Below, piece after piece: positions 36,671-47,319 of a stretch of 64,000 nt of DNA; positions within the stretch are counted from its first letter, which is position 1; each line of letters starts with the position of its first letter. Below the pieces are notes generated by a model. That model had not been told where the DNA came from. It ran no database searches and worked only from the letters and a program-made list of their open reading frames with translations. Made by a program: the position numbers and the translations under genes. This DNA comes from Austropuccinia psidii (taxonomy: Eukaryota; Basidiomycota; Pucciniomycetes; Pucciniales; Sphaerophragmiaceae): contig JALGQZ010000009.1 of NCBI GenBank assembly GCA_023105745.1, positions 17,408,564 to 17,472,563 on the forward strand, given 5' to 3'.

Positions 36671-36812
36671 GGGCAGTGATATTTCCACGCCTTAACCTAA
36701 AACTTACGCCTACGCCTACGCATAAAATTGTGGATTCAGATACGCCTTCACGCCTTTCATGGATGTAGTTTGCTAAATGCACGCATCCAAGTGATTACTA
36801 AATCCACGCCCC
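36671..36812 (-). repeat. Left terminal inverted repeat of the MULE
   Basis: Complement of the right end, with eight GCGT words. It differs at the fifth base from the tip (ACTGCCC against ACTCCCC) and at one internal base (GCGTGCATTT against GCGTGGATTT). Confidence 0.9.
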
Positions 36813-37000
36813 CATTTTCTTCAATCCAAAAGAACTATAATTTTACAGTTACCCACTTTCAATTTTGATGCTCATATGAGTCTCTAAGAAAAGTTTTGAT
36901 AGCTCAGCATATGTCAAAGTACTTGCTAAAGTTGTTCTTACATGAAAAAAATAACCACCATAAGGACAGGAAAATAAAATCCAATGAGTGATTTCAATGA

Positions 37001-39516
37001 TTAAAAATGTACACACCTTGCCAAAGTACGCTTCCTCTGTTGTACCTGTAATTCATAAATATAAAATAAGTGGTTCTAAATTTTTCATTAAATAAAGCTT
37101 CTTATGAATTAACATACCCTTTGCATGTTTATCTCCACTGTATCAGGTGATATAAAATGGTATGCCATTACATTTTTCCTTTGTCCAATACGATGTAGAC
37201 GATCAATAGCTTGATCTTCAGCAGCTGGATTCCAATGAGGCTCCTAGACATATATTAGATATATAGATTATATTAAAATATTGCCTCATGGTCATATAAT
37301 CATAATTAATACCATTATAAATACCACGTCTGCACAAGTTATATTCAGGCCAACCCCTGCAGCCCCTATTGAAGCCACAAGTACTTCTACATTGCTTTTT
37401 TCCTTGAATTTCTTGAGTTCTGCTTCCTGTGTAGCTTGGCCTATTGTTCCATCAACACGTGTAAAAATGATCTTATTGTTTTCTAAGACAATTCCAATCC
37501 TACCAGTTTCTCACAAATAATTGTCAATCAAAAGCTTTATCATTATCAAAGGAGAGGTACAAAGCAGAAGCTTAATATACAAAATAAGGGAAATAACCAA
37601 GCTTACAAATCAAGAAATGTTGTAAACTGTGAAAAAATCACTGATTTTGGGGTTGAATTTTTAATGTTTCGGCGTGATAAAAGAATTTTAAGGAGCCTCT
37701 GAATTTTAGTGCTTTGTAGACATTCTTTGAAATCAACATGTTCTGTTATGGTACTATTAAAAAAACCCCCTTCTATCTTTGTCCCATATGGTGAGATCAT
37801 ACCTTCAATGTCATATATACTTTCACTAAGCAAGTGATGATTGCAACAAAGGCGAAGCTTGTTTATATACTTGAAGAACATTTCTGGGCCTTGATTAGAT
37901 GATGATATGAACTCTTTGTAAATATCATTATATCTATCTAACGTCCAATCTGAGAGAGGTTCATGGATATAATCATGATTAATTTCAGGTAGATCATTTA
38001 AAATGTGGTCCTTTTTTCTTTGTAGGAAAAGATGCCTCAGGCATAACTGAAGGGGGCTATAATTTCCTTTTTTGAGCTCTTCCAATATATTTGGTACCCA
38101 ATTCTCTTGTTTTTCACTTTTAGGTGCTGTAATGAAGGTGATTAGGCTCATTAAGTCATTTATACTGTTTTGAATAGGGGTTCCTGTGAGGCAAATGCGT
38201 CTGGATTTTTGTATTGCCCCAATTGCTTTGAAGAAAGTTGACTCCTGACTTCTTATCTGACTAGGTATTTCAATTTAATTTATATATCTTTCATCAGAAT
38301 TCCACAATTTTTAAATAATACTTTGAAAAACTCACTGGGCCTCATTTAAGACAACTCGGTACCATTCACTATGGTAAATCCAAGAGTTTTCTATATTATT
38401 AGGCTTACCAAACTCATGAGCTAACAAATGATAGCTGGATATTACAATATCAGCTTCAGACCATTTTTTCAGTCCAATCTCCTTTCTTTTCTTCCCATGG
38501 TAGGTGACAATCTTTAGTCGGGATATGTCTGTATGTAATTTTAATTCATCTTCCCAATTCTTTATCAAACGAGGTAAGCATATTATGAGTGTGGAGTGTT
38601 TCTGTTTTTTATTAATAAAGTGAATGGATGGTGGAATATCTCTTTTGGAATCTTCAAGAGTCATACATATGAGTGATATGCACTGAATTGATTTCCCTAG
38701 TCCCATGTCATCCGCAAGCAGACAGCCCAAGGGAGTATGGCTGAAGGTGTCTTCAAGGTTATTTACTTGCTTCTTTGTGATTCTATGTATCAAATTTATT
38801 CTTCTAGTTGAGGATGATGGTTTACTTAACCATAGAGATTTTGCCGATTTTCCATTTGGGGCTTCTCTATCTAGGAGAAATGCTAATCCTTGCTTTTGAT
38901 GAGGCTTGAGTGAAGATTTTAGGAATGGTATTACGGATTCGATTTGTGGAAGGTCATTCCCACTTGGAATCTTCAGGAGCTGTGAGTGCAGCTCAGGTGA
39001 CAACAATATGTTCTGAGAAGAGATAACAGGCTTGGGCTCCAGGTGTGAGATAAGTGAACACCCACAATGTTCCGAGCTGTTGTATGTGGCTGGTTGGTGA
39101 ATTAATATTGAATTCTGCCTAATGAGGTCAAATATATCAATGCTTTCTGAGGAAAACAAAAAAATAAACATTACTATTGGAATAGTGATGTTTTTCTTTT
39201 TGTAAAGGTTAAACTGGAGAAAGCTTTCAATGAATACTTTCTGGTTGGGGTTTTTCTCTAGATTGGTGTGCCACATGCCAGAAGGACCACAGGATATGAA
39301 GAAATTGGGTTCACCCAATAATGGTACGAGTGCAGAGGTGACATCCAGAGGAAGGCTACCACAAGCTTCTCTTTGATGTCATGTATACAAGAATAAATTT
39401 TGACTTGTATGACATAAGAAAATCCAATCATACGGAGGAAAAGGTTTCTGAATGGGATTAGTGAGGCATACATGGGTTTTCAATATACCAAGGCAATATG
39501 GCTTGGAAGAATCCAT
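37001..39516 (-). pseudogene. SNF2/Rad5-HLTF-like helicase, copy B, early nonsense codon and altered DEAH
   Basis: Exons on the minus strand: 39516-38336, 38260-37607, 37499-37313, 37243-37118, 37045-37001, total 2193 nt, identical in every exon length to copy A. Motifs: DDMGLGKS, LTGTPIQ, KSVIFSQFTTFLDL, GVGLNIT and RIGQRK. The Walker B box reads NEAH after splicing instead of DEAH (Asp to Asn), which should stop ATP hydrolysis. Codon 46 is TGA (39379-39381) where copy A has CGA. A start downstream of codon 46 could still give a protein with all helicase motifs. It is followed, 330 bp on, by the terminal repeat. Confidence 0.85.
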
Positions 39517-39969
39517 ATTTAAAAAAAAGATTCAGTTTGATCTTGACAGGAATGAATGGTAAATGCAATGAACTGGAGAGCAAGAATATATACTAAAGTA
39601 ATTTTGATACTAATCAGGCCGGCTTGTGGTTTGCAGTTACTATTTGTATTATAAATAGAAACATGCGACATTCAATAAAAGATTGTTTGAAAAAAAGAGC
39701 TCAATTTAGAGAGGCAAGGAAATTTATTCTTGGATATGTCAATATAATTGTATCAATCTCTGAATGAGAAAAATCCTTCTATTCGAAGTCCTGACTTCAA
39801 ACAGAATACATGAAGCAAATTCCAAAGGAGACTTAAGGACATATATTTCAAGAAAGTCATCAAAGGAAAATATGTACTCAAGTTTGCATCAACCATCCCA
39901 TTTCATGCATAAGTATCCTAGTCTAAGGTTGAAAAGCTACATCAAAAGAAATGGAAAATTACAAGAAAT
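39517..39969 (-). other. Spacer between TET-like and SNF2-like genes, copy B
   Basis: Homologous to 3984-4436. No reading frame of its own is supported. Confidence 0.5.
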
Positions 39970-41381
39970 TTATATCTTTGAAAGCTTCATTTTTTTCTGT
40001 TGATGTCTTTGCTTTTCATTTTGAATCCTTTCTTGACTTCCATATGTCTTCTCTTCTTGGGTTATTGGATCCATACATATAAGGCTTTTAGCTCTTGAAT
40101 ATAGCTTGGAGTTGATTTGGAAAGAACAGCCAAAGTGAGTTATGGTGGGAAGTTCATCAAAAATAGGAGGTGGCTGAGTGGTCTGGTGAAAAGTGGTCGA
40201 AGTTTTCCAGAGAAGCTCAATAATACCTTGTTTGCGAGAAAAATCCAAAAGTGTGGAGTATTCAGGAAATGAGAGGCCATAGCCACAGGAGCGGATGGGA
40301 GATGGAATTGGTTTTATGGCTGATTTGTCAAAGAATGTGAAAAAACCATAAGTCCAAGTATTAATGTCCTTTTCATCTCTATGAACACGATTATGAAAAC
40401 CATTTGTTGTTATGATTACATTGGAGAAAGACCGTAAATTTTGGTGGAACATTGGATTCCATTTACCTTCATGCCATTCAGGTAGCTGGGCTTCTTGCAT
40501 GATTTCATTATTCTCACGGGCAGAAGACATAGAAAGAAGCTTGATGTGGGAGGAAACAAAATTTTCAAACTGAGAAAGGGTCATCCATTCTTCATTATCT
40601 GCGTCTAATACTTCTGGATTCATTGTGGTCTTCCTGGCATAAACACCTAGTAAAAGGAGAATAAAATTAACAAAAAAACTTGAATATAATTTTTTAAATA
40701 CTCACCTAAGGATTTACCACTATCACTTCCACAGCGAAATCCAACTCCTTTCATATGACCATCAATAAGATCACTATTGGATTTAATATGAGGACGATTT
40801 TGGGCTAATTTGTAAAGTGATATTATTAATTGATTTAATGAAGTAAAAGTTGGAGAAGGAATATGAAATGGATGCAAGTGATAAATGAAGAGGGGCTCAT
40901 GATTTTTTGAATTGAAAACAATTGAAGGATTTGGTGTTTCATTTATGGAAGGTAATAAAAGCTTATTTATTCTATTTGGCTTGGGCTTAACTGGAACTGT
41001 ACTGAATTCGCCTCTGCTTCTTGATGCATGGTCCAAAATTTGGGTGAGTAATTTTCGTGCAATTTGAAATCTTCTATGTGAATGATTAGATTTCTTATTT
41101 AGAGATGAGTCATTTTTGGATAAGGGGGAATCATTCACAGCTGGTGAAATAGTCCTTCCCATGGAATGATCCTCAGAATGCAAAAATGACTCATCCTTTT
41201 TGTTTGTGCTGTGTAAGCTTGAGTTTTGAAGGGGTTTTGGATGCATTGAGTCACTAATTGATGAAGAAAAATCATTTACAACTGGTGAAATAGTCCTTCC
41301 CATGAAATGTTTTTCTTCATCATTAAGTGACTCCATACATTTTGGGAGCTCAATGAGTTGGTATGGTGACTGTTGATTCAT
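39970..41381 (-). CDS. TET/JBP-like 2-oxoglutarate/Fe(II) oxygenase, copy B, catalytic ligands intact
   Basis: Exons 41381-40706 and 40646-39970 (59-nt intron) encode 450 residues, the same lengths as copy A. The start is the ATG aligned with copy A; an in-frame ATG at 41471 would add 30 residues reading through a T-rich stretch and is less likely. Two N-terminal MGRTISP.VND repeats precede the oxygenase domain. The first metal-binding motif is HRD (residues 314-316, VHRDEKD), which equals the HRD seen in animal TET enzymes; the distal His is in FHQTTQ (379). I infer oxidation of methylated bases in DNA, possibly to lift methylation from the element; activity is not shown by sequence. This is the only copy of the three in the window with an open frame and full iron triad. 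Confidence 0.75.
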
Positions 41382-41642
41382 GATCGGTGAAAAAGCAAGA
41401 AGCGACAGGTGAGGCTTTCCCCTAGAATGATTTTTATTAAAAAAAAAGTCAAATAAGTAAATAAAAATCATGGTTGCTTAAATTTTATTAAAAAAAAAAG
41501 AATAAGGCTTTTTTGAAAAAATAATGGTTGTAACGAAATTGAAAAAAATTAGTAAATATAAATTTAAATTTTTTCTTTTAAAAAATTCAGAGTTTACAAT
41601 TGAATTAACACAAAAACAACCAAAAAAATAAAAAACCATTGT

Positions 41643-43481
41643 GATCGCTGGGGCTGGCCCCAGTGATCAATTTAAATTAAAAAAAAATTCAAAAATTGGA
41701 AATGTTTTTTAAAAAATAAAAAATAAATAAAGTAGAAATTAAAATTTTTAAAAAAAATAGAAACATTTTGATTGCTGGGGCTTTAAGGGGTCCAGCAGTC
41801 AATTTGAATTAAAACAAAAAAAAAATAAAAATAAAAATGTTTTTCAAAAAAATTGAAAAAACATTGTGATTGCTGGGGCCCCAGCAATCAATTTAAATTA
41901 AGAAAAAAGAAAATAAGATAATTGAAAATTCAATTTTGTTAAAAAAAAAATTAATGTTTCTTTTTTGAAACTTTTATAAAAGCTTTTTTTTTAAAAAAAT
42001 CAAAAAAAATAAAATAAAATAATTAAAAATTAATTTTTTAAAAAAAATAAATAAAATAAAAGTAAAAATTATTAAAAATTAAATTTTTTTAAAAAAAGAT
42101 AAAAATTGTTTTTTTTTTAAATAATTTTTGATCAAAACAAATAAAATAAAAATGAAATTTTTAAAAAAAAATAAAAAAAGTTTTTTTTTTGAAAAATTTT
42201 GATCAGTGGGGCTGTAAGAGCCCCAGCAATCACTTTCAATAAAAAAAAAATAAAAAAAAATTAAATTAATTAAAAATTAGATTTTTTTTTAAAAAAAAAA
42301 ATGTTTTTTTTTTTAAAAAACTTTTGATCGCTGGGGCTGTAAGAGCCCCAGCAATCAAATTAAATTAAAAAAAATAAATAATAATTAAAAAAGAAATTTT
42401 TTTAAAAATAAATAAAAAATTTTTTTTTTTAAAAAACTATTGATAAAAAAAAAATAAAAAACAAATTAAAATAATTAAAATAATTAAAAATTATATTTTT
42501 TTTAAAAAAAAAGAAAAAAGTTTTTATTTTAAAAAACTTTTGATTTCTGGGGCTGTTAGAGCCCAGCAATCGATTTAAATAAAAATCAAAATAATTAAAA
42601 ATAAATTTTTTTAAAAAAAAATCAAATAAGTGTTTTTTTAAAAATCTTTTGATCGCTGGGGCTGTCAGAGCCCCAGCAATCAATTTCAATCCAAAAAAAT
42701 AAAATAAAAAAAGTTTTTTTTTTGAAAACCTTTTGATCGCTGGGGCTGTAAGAGCCCCAGCGATCAATTTAAATAAAAAAAAAATAAATATAAAAAAATA
42801 ATAATTAAAATAAAAATTTTTAAAAAAAAATAAAAACAGTTTTTTTTTGAAAACCTTTTGATTGCCAGGGCTGTAAGAGCCCCAGCAATCAATTTAAATA
42901 AAAAAAAAATTAAAATAATTAAAATAATTCAAAATTATATTATTATTTCTTTTTAAAAAAAAAGGTGTTCTTTTGAAAACCTTTTGATCGCTGGGGCTGT
43001 AAGAGCCCCAGCAATCAATTTAAATAACAAAAAAATAAAAAAAAATGAAAATAATTAAAAATAAAATTTTTTCAAAAAAAATAAAAAAAGTTTTTTTTTC
43101 AAAATCTTTTGATCGCTGGGGCTGTAAGAGCCCCAGCGATCAATTTAAATCAAAAAAATAATTAAAAAATTTAAATTTTTTTAAAAAAAAACAGGTTTTT
43201 TTTTTGAAAACCTTTTGATCGCTGGGGCTGTAAGAGCCCCAGCTACCAATTTAAATCAAAAAAAATAAAAAAAAAGAAAGAACAATTAAAAAATAAAAAA
43301 AGTTTTTTTTTAAAAAATCTTTTGATCGCTGGGGCTGTAAGAGCCCCAGAAATCAATTTAAATAAAAAAAACAAAATAAAAATTATAATAATTAAAAATT
43401 AAAAGTATTTAAAAAAAAATACAAAAAGTATTTTTTTAAAAGACTTTTGATCGCTGGGGCTCTTACAGCCCCAGCGATCAA
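41643..43481. repeat. Array of about 14 hairpins, copy B
   Basis: Same units as the array at 1047-2351 but inverted, so most loops read GTAAG on the plus strand. Stems again vary as GATCGC, GATTGC and GCGATC, GCAATC. Units near 41643 and 41866 have lost part or all of the loop and become almost pure palindromes. The array occupies the region between the divergent TET-like and MULE genes. Confidence 0.9.
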
Positions 43482-43790
43482 TTTAAATAAATAAAAATAA
43501 AAATAATTAAAAACTAAAATTTTTAAAAATAAAAAATTTTTTAAAAAAAAGAAAATGTTTTTTTTTGCAAAAAATTGTGATCATATTGGTAAATTGAAAA
43601 TTAAAAAAGAAACTCACTGGGGTAACTTTTAATTACAAGTGTTTGGTTATGAGTATTATTTTGTATCAAAGAAAATAATATTTTGAATTAAAAAAAAATA
43701 GGTTTCAGTGATGATATCCGAAGTGAAAAGGATGCAGGTGGATTGGGGATTTTGCTCCCAAAGTGTAGGAGGAAGTCAATGTGATGTGAA
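43482..43790. other. Conserved leader beyond the hairpin array, copy B
   Basis: About 300 bp homologous to 744-1000 of copy A (words TTTCAGTGAT, ATCCGAAGTGAAAAG, GGGGATTTTGCTCCCAAAG). No ORF. Similarity to copy A ends at 43798. Confidence 0.6.
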
Positions 43791-44064
43791 TGACCTAATG
43801 GTTAGAGCATGTGCCTCTCAAAATGGTTGAGAGGTAGCATGTTCGTTCCTGGGTGCTGGCCAGACTCACCCGGGGGCACCTGGGTTGTGAATCTGGGTGG
43901 TTGGTGACAATAGCTTTGGCAAACCAAATCCAACTCATTCCTCCTTGGTGGAACAGGTAGGCTCTGTGGGTTCAAGCCTCTCAGAAGGTCCCTGGCATCA
44001 CTTCTCTCATATGTTTCTCTTTTTACACTAAATTCCCATAAGCACAATTATTCTCCATTGTGAT
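43791..44064 (+). mobile_element. tRNA-derived SINE-like sequence
   Basis: TGACCTAATGGTTAGAGCAT resembles a Pol III A box, CCTCTC ... GAGAGG could form an anticodon-type stem, and ATGTTCGTTCCTGG resembles a B box, spaced as in a tRNA head. A non-tRNA body follows. TGTGAT at 43780-43785 recurs at 44059-44064 and might be a short target duplication. It is not a functional tRNA, because the loops are the wrong size and acceptor pairing is lacking. Confidence 0.5.
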
Positions 44065-44362
44065 ACTTGAGGCATCAACTTGTTACCCGTGACTTTTTTT
44101 GCACTCAGGTGACAAAAGCACACTGGACAATCTTATAAGCAGCTTGGCACAAAGCTGTTTGAAGTCATGACTCCGCACAGTAAGCATATCCTGCACTCAA
44201 TAGTGATGAATTACAGGTCACAGGTAATAATAAGTAATATGACACACACACACACTCTACTACACCTTTTGAATTTCTTTGTCAATACCAACCTTTTTAG
44301 GTAAGTTCATGATTAAATTAGACTCCAAAGGGTTTTTTTTTTCCAAGCCTCACTAAAATCCA
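44065..44362 (+). other. Upstream region of the MULE gene
   Basis: About 300 bp without a supported gene; contains an ACAC run near 44250. It may hold the MULE promoter or a first exon that I cannot define. Confidence 0.4.
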
Positions 44363-47106
44363 ATGCTAAATATTCTGCAAGGCGGTATTTGCTGGGGCAA
44401 ATTGGTGAAGATGAAGGATTCGAGAAAAAGCTTTCATGAAGGATTTCACATATATACTTGTTTGTGCGCTTCCAAATATCTTCATCTGGCAATCAAATAT
44501 ACTGTACGTATTTACTATGTTCTTACCATTAAGGTGATATCAATTCTGAGGAAGTTCACACAATTCACCTCACCAGATCTGGCTATTGGGTTTTAGTCCC
44601 ACTAGAGATTCTGCACAATCATCCACCCTCTACAACCCCATCAGTACATCCCATTCATTGTCGGCTTAATGAAAAAGAACTTGTGCAAGTTGAAGGATTG
44701 ATGAAGGCAAATGTCCTTCCTAATCAGATTTTAAGCCAGCTTTATTCCCAAGGAAATACCTGTACCACTAGCAGAACTCTGTATAACTACAAAGGACATT
44801 TATCAATCAAGGAAAGGAATGGTCAATCTCAACTGGAATATCTAATACGTCTTCTGAAAGAGAGCAATTGGATTCATAGTAATAAAATTAATTTAAATGG
44901 AAAGATTACCAACCTATTCTTTGCACACCCAGCCTCCATTGAATTGGGTCATATAAACCACCATGTGATATTGATTGATGCCACTTACCGGACATGCAAG
45001 TACAATTTGCCACTTTTCCACATGGTTGGCCAAACTGCAACTGGACACACCTTCTCATTAGCCTTTTGCTACATGGAACGGGAAAATGACGATGGATACA
45101 TATGGGCCCTTCAAGAACTCAAAATGTTATTTCAGCCACCCAGAATTCCCAAGGTTATTATCACTGATCGTGAGCCAGCTCTGAAGATGGCCATTGAATT
45201 GGTCTTTCCTAGCTCAATCCATAATTATTGCACATGGCACATCAGCAAAAACCTTATCCAAAATTGTCGCAAATATTTTCAAGAGGATGATTGGAAGGAT
45301 TATCAGACATCCTGGAACCTACTGGTCAGTTTCAAGTCAACCGAGGAATATGAGAACAATCTTGAAAAAATCAAAGAGAAGTCAAAAGATTACTCAGGAG
45401 CATGGTCATATATCTCAAGCAACCTACTCCCATTCAAGAAAAAGTTTGTCACTGCTTGGGCAAGCCAGCATCCTCACCTAGGAAATCAAGCCAGCTCCTG
45501 TGTTGAATCTGCACACTCCTACATAAAATCATTTATTAATAATTCTAATGGAGAGCTTTCTACAGTATTCCAAAATTTCAAAACAGCAATTGATATTCAA
45601 TTGAAACATATCCACCATACTATGGGAAAAGAAAGAGTTCGAAAATTGACTGATGTTTCCCCACCTTTCAAGCAACTACTTGGCACTATATCAATAAAAG
45701 CAATAAAAATTATTGAAGACCAATTTCAAAAGCTCAAACACCAACCAAATCTTCAGCCATGCTCCAAAACACTAACTAATGGCATGGGGATTCCTTGCTC
45801 ACATGAAATTGAGAAACTTCTTAATACTAAAGGCTAAATTGGAAGTGAAGATTTTCATCCACAATGGAATCTACTTTATAATCCTCTTGAAGTAGGTGAC
45901 ATCTTATTTCTGATATGTGTGATTGTAGTCATGCTAAAATCATGTTTAACAGGACCATGGTTCTAATTCACAATGGAATTTGAAACAACAAATGGAAAAG
46001 ATTGAAAAGGAAGTTGATGAACACGAAATACCATTACAAAAAAAATTGATCAAGCAAATTCAGGAGCTACTTAGCTTTCAATACACAACCATTAAGCTTT
46101 GTCACCCCGAAAAGGCTTTAATTTCACGTGGTAGGCCATCACTAAAAAGGAAAAGGGTAAAGTCTACCAAAAGGCTTCCATCCAAGTTTGAAATTGAGCA
46201 GGATATCCTGAATCGTCACAAAAGATTTCTTAAAAAGATGCACAGAGCTACTATTGGTCCCAACACTCAATTTATGAGGGGGGAAAAGTTCTATTTGATG
46301 AAAAAAGAGGCAAGCCAAGATAATGAAACTACCACAAAAAGAAAAAGAAAACTATTAAATGATATAGGAAAATTGGAAAGAAACTTGAGACCCCGAAATA
46401 ACTCAAATTGTTTGGAAGAACCAGTGAGTGGATAAAATTTGATATGCAAATGAATAACTGAAAAATAACCTCCTTTTCAAAGACTCTCTATATTGATCAG
46501 ATACAGCCACCTTTCATGCACAAGTTTATTGAGAAAATTTTGAATCCTCCTGCAGATGGGAATTGTGGATTCCATGCAGTGGCAAAAGGATTGTCACTTT
46601 CAAGTCCACAAAAGGAAAAGAGCTGGAGAGAAGTGAGATAAGATTTGATAGAAGAAATTGATAGGAATTGCAATTATTACAGCCAAATATTGGGAGGAGC
46701 AGTGGAAATGGATAAGATAAGAGATAATCTGATGGCTACAGCTATTACAAGAATGGATAACTGGTTAAGTAAATGGGATCATGGACCAATATTGACAAAT
46801 ACATATAAGCGTCCATTTGTATTTTTCCATCCAGATTGCCAGAACTTCCCACCACAAACATTCCTTCCAACCCTATGCAGTCCATGTGGAGTTTCAATTA
46901 TGCATCCAATCTCCCTAGGTCACATAAATGGTAATCATTGGATACTCATTATTTTCAATGAACATGAGATAGGCAAATTACCTGTTCCCGAATTGCCACT
47001 GCAGTGGCCCGGGGCACATTCACATCAATCAGCTTCAAATTGGAGAAGAGTATATTCCTCATCAATAAAATTATTCCGCAAATGTAGACAGATCACTTGT
47101 ATATAG
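44363..47106 (+). pseudogene. MULE transposase with C-terminal OTU protease-like domain, damaged
   Basis: The first frame (44363-44596) may be a FAR1-like zinc-binding region; it shifts by one base near 44583 into WVLVPLEILHNHPPS. The catalytic core follows: IDATYRTCKY (first Asp), VIITDREPALKMAI (second Asp), CTWHISKN, SCVESAHSYIKSF (Glu), then a SWIM-like C...GIPCSHEI. Two introns with matching phase (45892-45952, 46424-46500) join it to a basic RGRP / KRLPSKFE linker and then PPADGNCGFHAVA (OTU Asp and Cys, Cys codon at 46564) and GNHWILIIF (catalytic His, 46936). OTU domains are cysteine proteases that usually cleave ubiquitin-like modifiers. TAA at 45835 and TAA at 46639 plus the frameshift make this copy non-functional as it stands. 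It is divergent from the TET/SNF2 genes of the same element. Confidence 0.85.
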
Positions 47107-47171
47107 CATTTTTTCATTTTAGAGTTTTTTTGTCAAATTTCTGAGATAAACATCTTATAAACATCTTATTT

Positions 47172-47311
47172 GGCGTGGATTTAGTAATCACTTGGATGCG
47201 TGGATTTAGCAAACTACATCCATGAAAGGCGTGAAGGCGTATCTGAATCCACAATTTTATGCGTAGGCGTAGGCGTAAGTTTTAGGTTAAGGCGTGGAAA
47301 TATCACTCCCC
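47172..47311 (+). repeat. Right terminal inverted repeat of the MULE
   Basis: Starts GGCGTGGATTTAG and ends AAATATCACTCCCC; eight GCGT words, all with their CpG preserved. It begins 65 bp after the MULE-OTU stop codon. Confidence 0.9.
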
Positions 47312-47319
47312 TTTATTAT
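47312..47319. repeat. Right target-site duplication TTTATTAT
   Basis: Exact repeat of 36663-36670. Confidence 0.8.

Larger units (their letters stand above)
36671..47311. mobile_element. 10.6-kb MULE carrying TET-like oxygenase, SNF2 helicase and MULE-OTU transposase
   Basis: Ends 36671-36812 and 47172-47311 are inverted repeats of about 140 bp with two mismatches by eye, flanked by an exact 8-bp duplication. Long terminal inverted repeats and 8-11 bp duplications are typical of Mutator-like elements, and the MULE transposase inside fits. Layout from the left: SNF2 gene (minus), TET-like gene (minus), hairpin array, a SINE-like insertion, MULE-OTU gene (plus). The two transcription units diverge from the central hairpin region. 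Near-identical ends indicate a young insertion, yet all three genes already carry damage. Copy A at 744-7282 is half of a related element. Confidence 0.8.

Noticed and set aside
39379..39381. Selenocysteine or recoding at TGA codon 46 of copy B SNF2
   Set aside because: Copy A has an ordinary CGA Arg codon at the same place; a C to T mutation is the simple explanation.
744..43798. One giant palindrome or segmental inversion of the TET/SNF2 region
   Set aside because: Copy B has its own terminal repeats and target-site duplication, and copy A carries different diagnostic bases in its end, so two insertions in opposite orientation explain it better.
43791..43865. Functional tRNA gene
   Set aside because: The A and B box words are present but the acceptor stem is missing and the anticodon loop is too large.
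43802..44047. 81-codon minus-strand frame
   Set aside because: It overlaps the tRNA-like SINE head and has no recognisable content.
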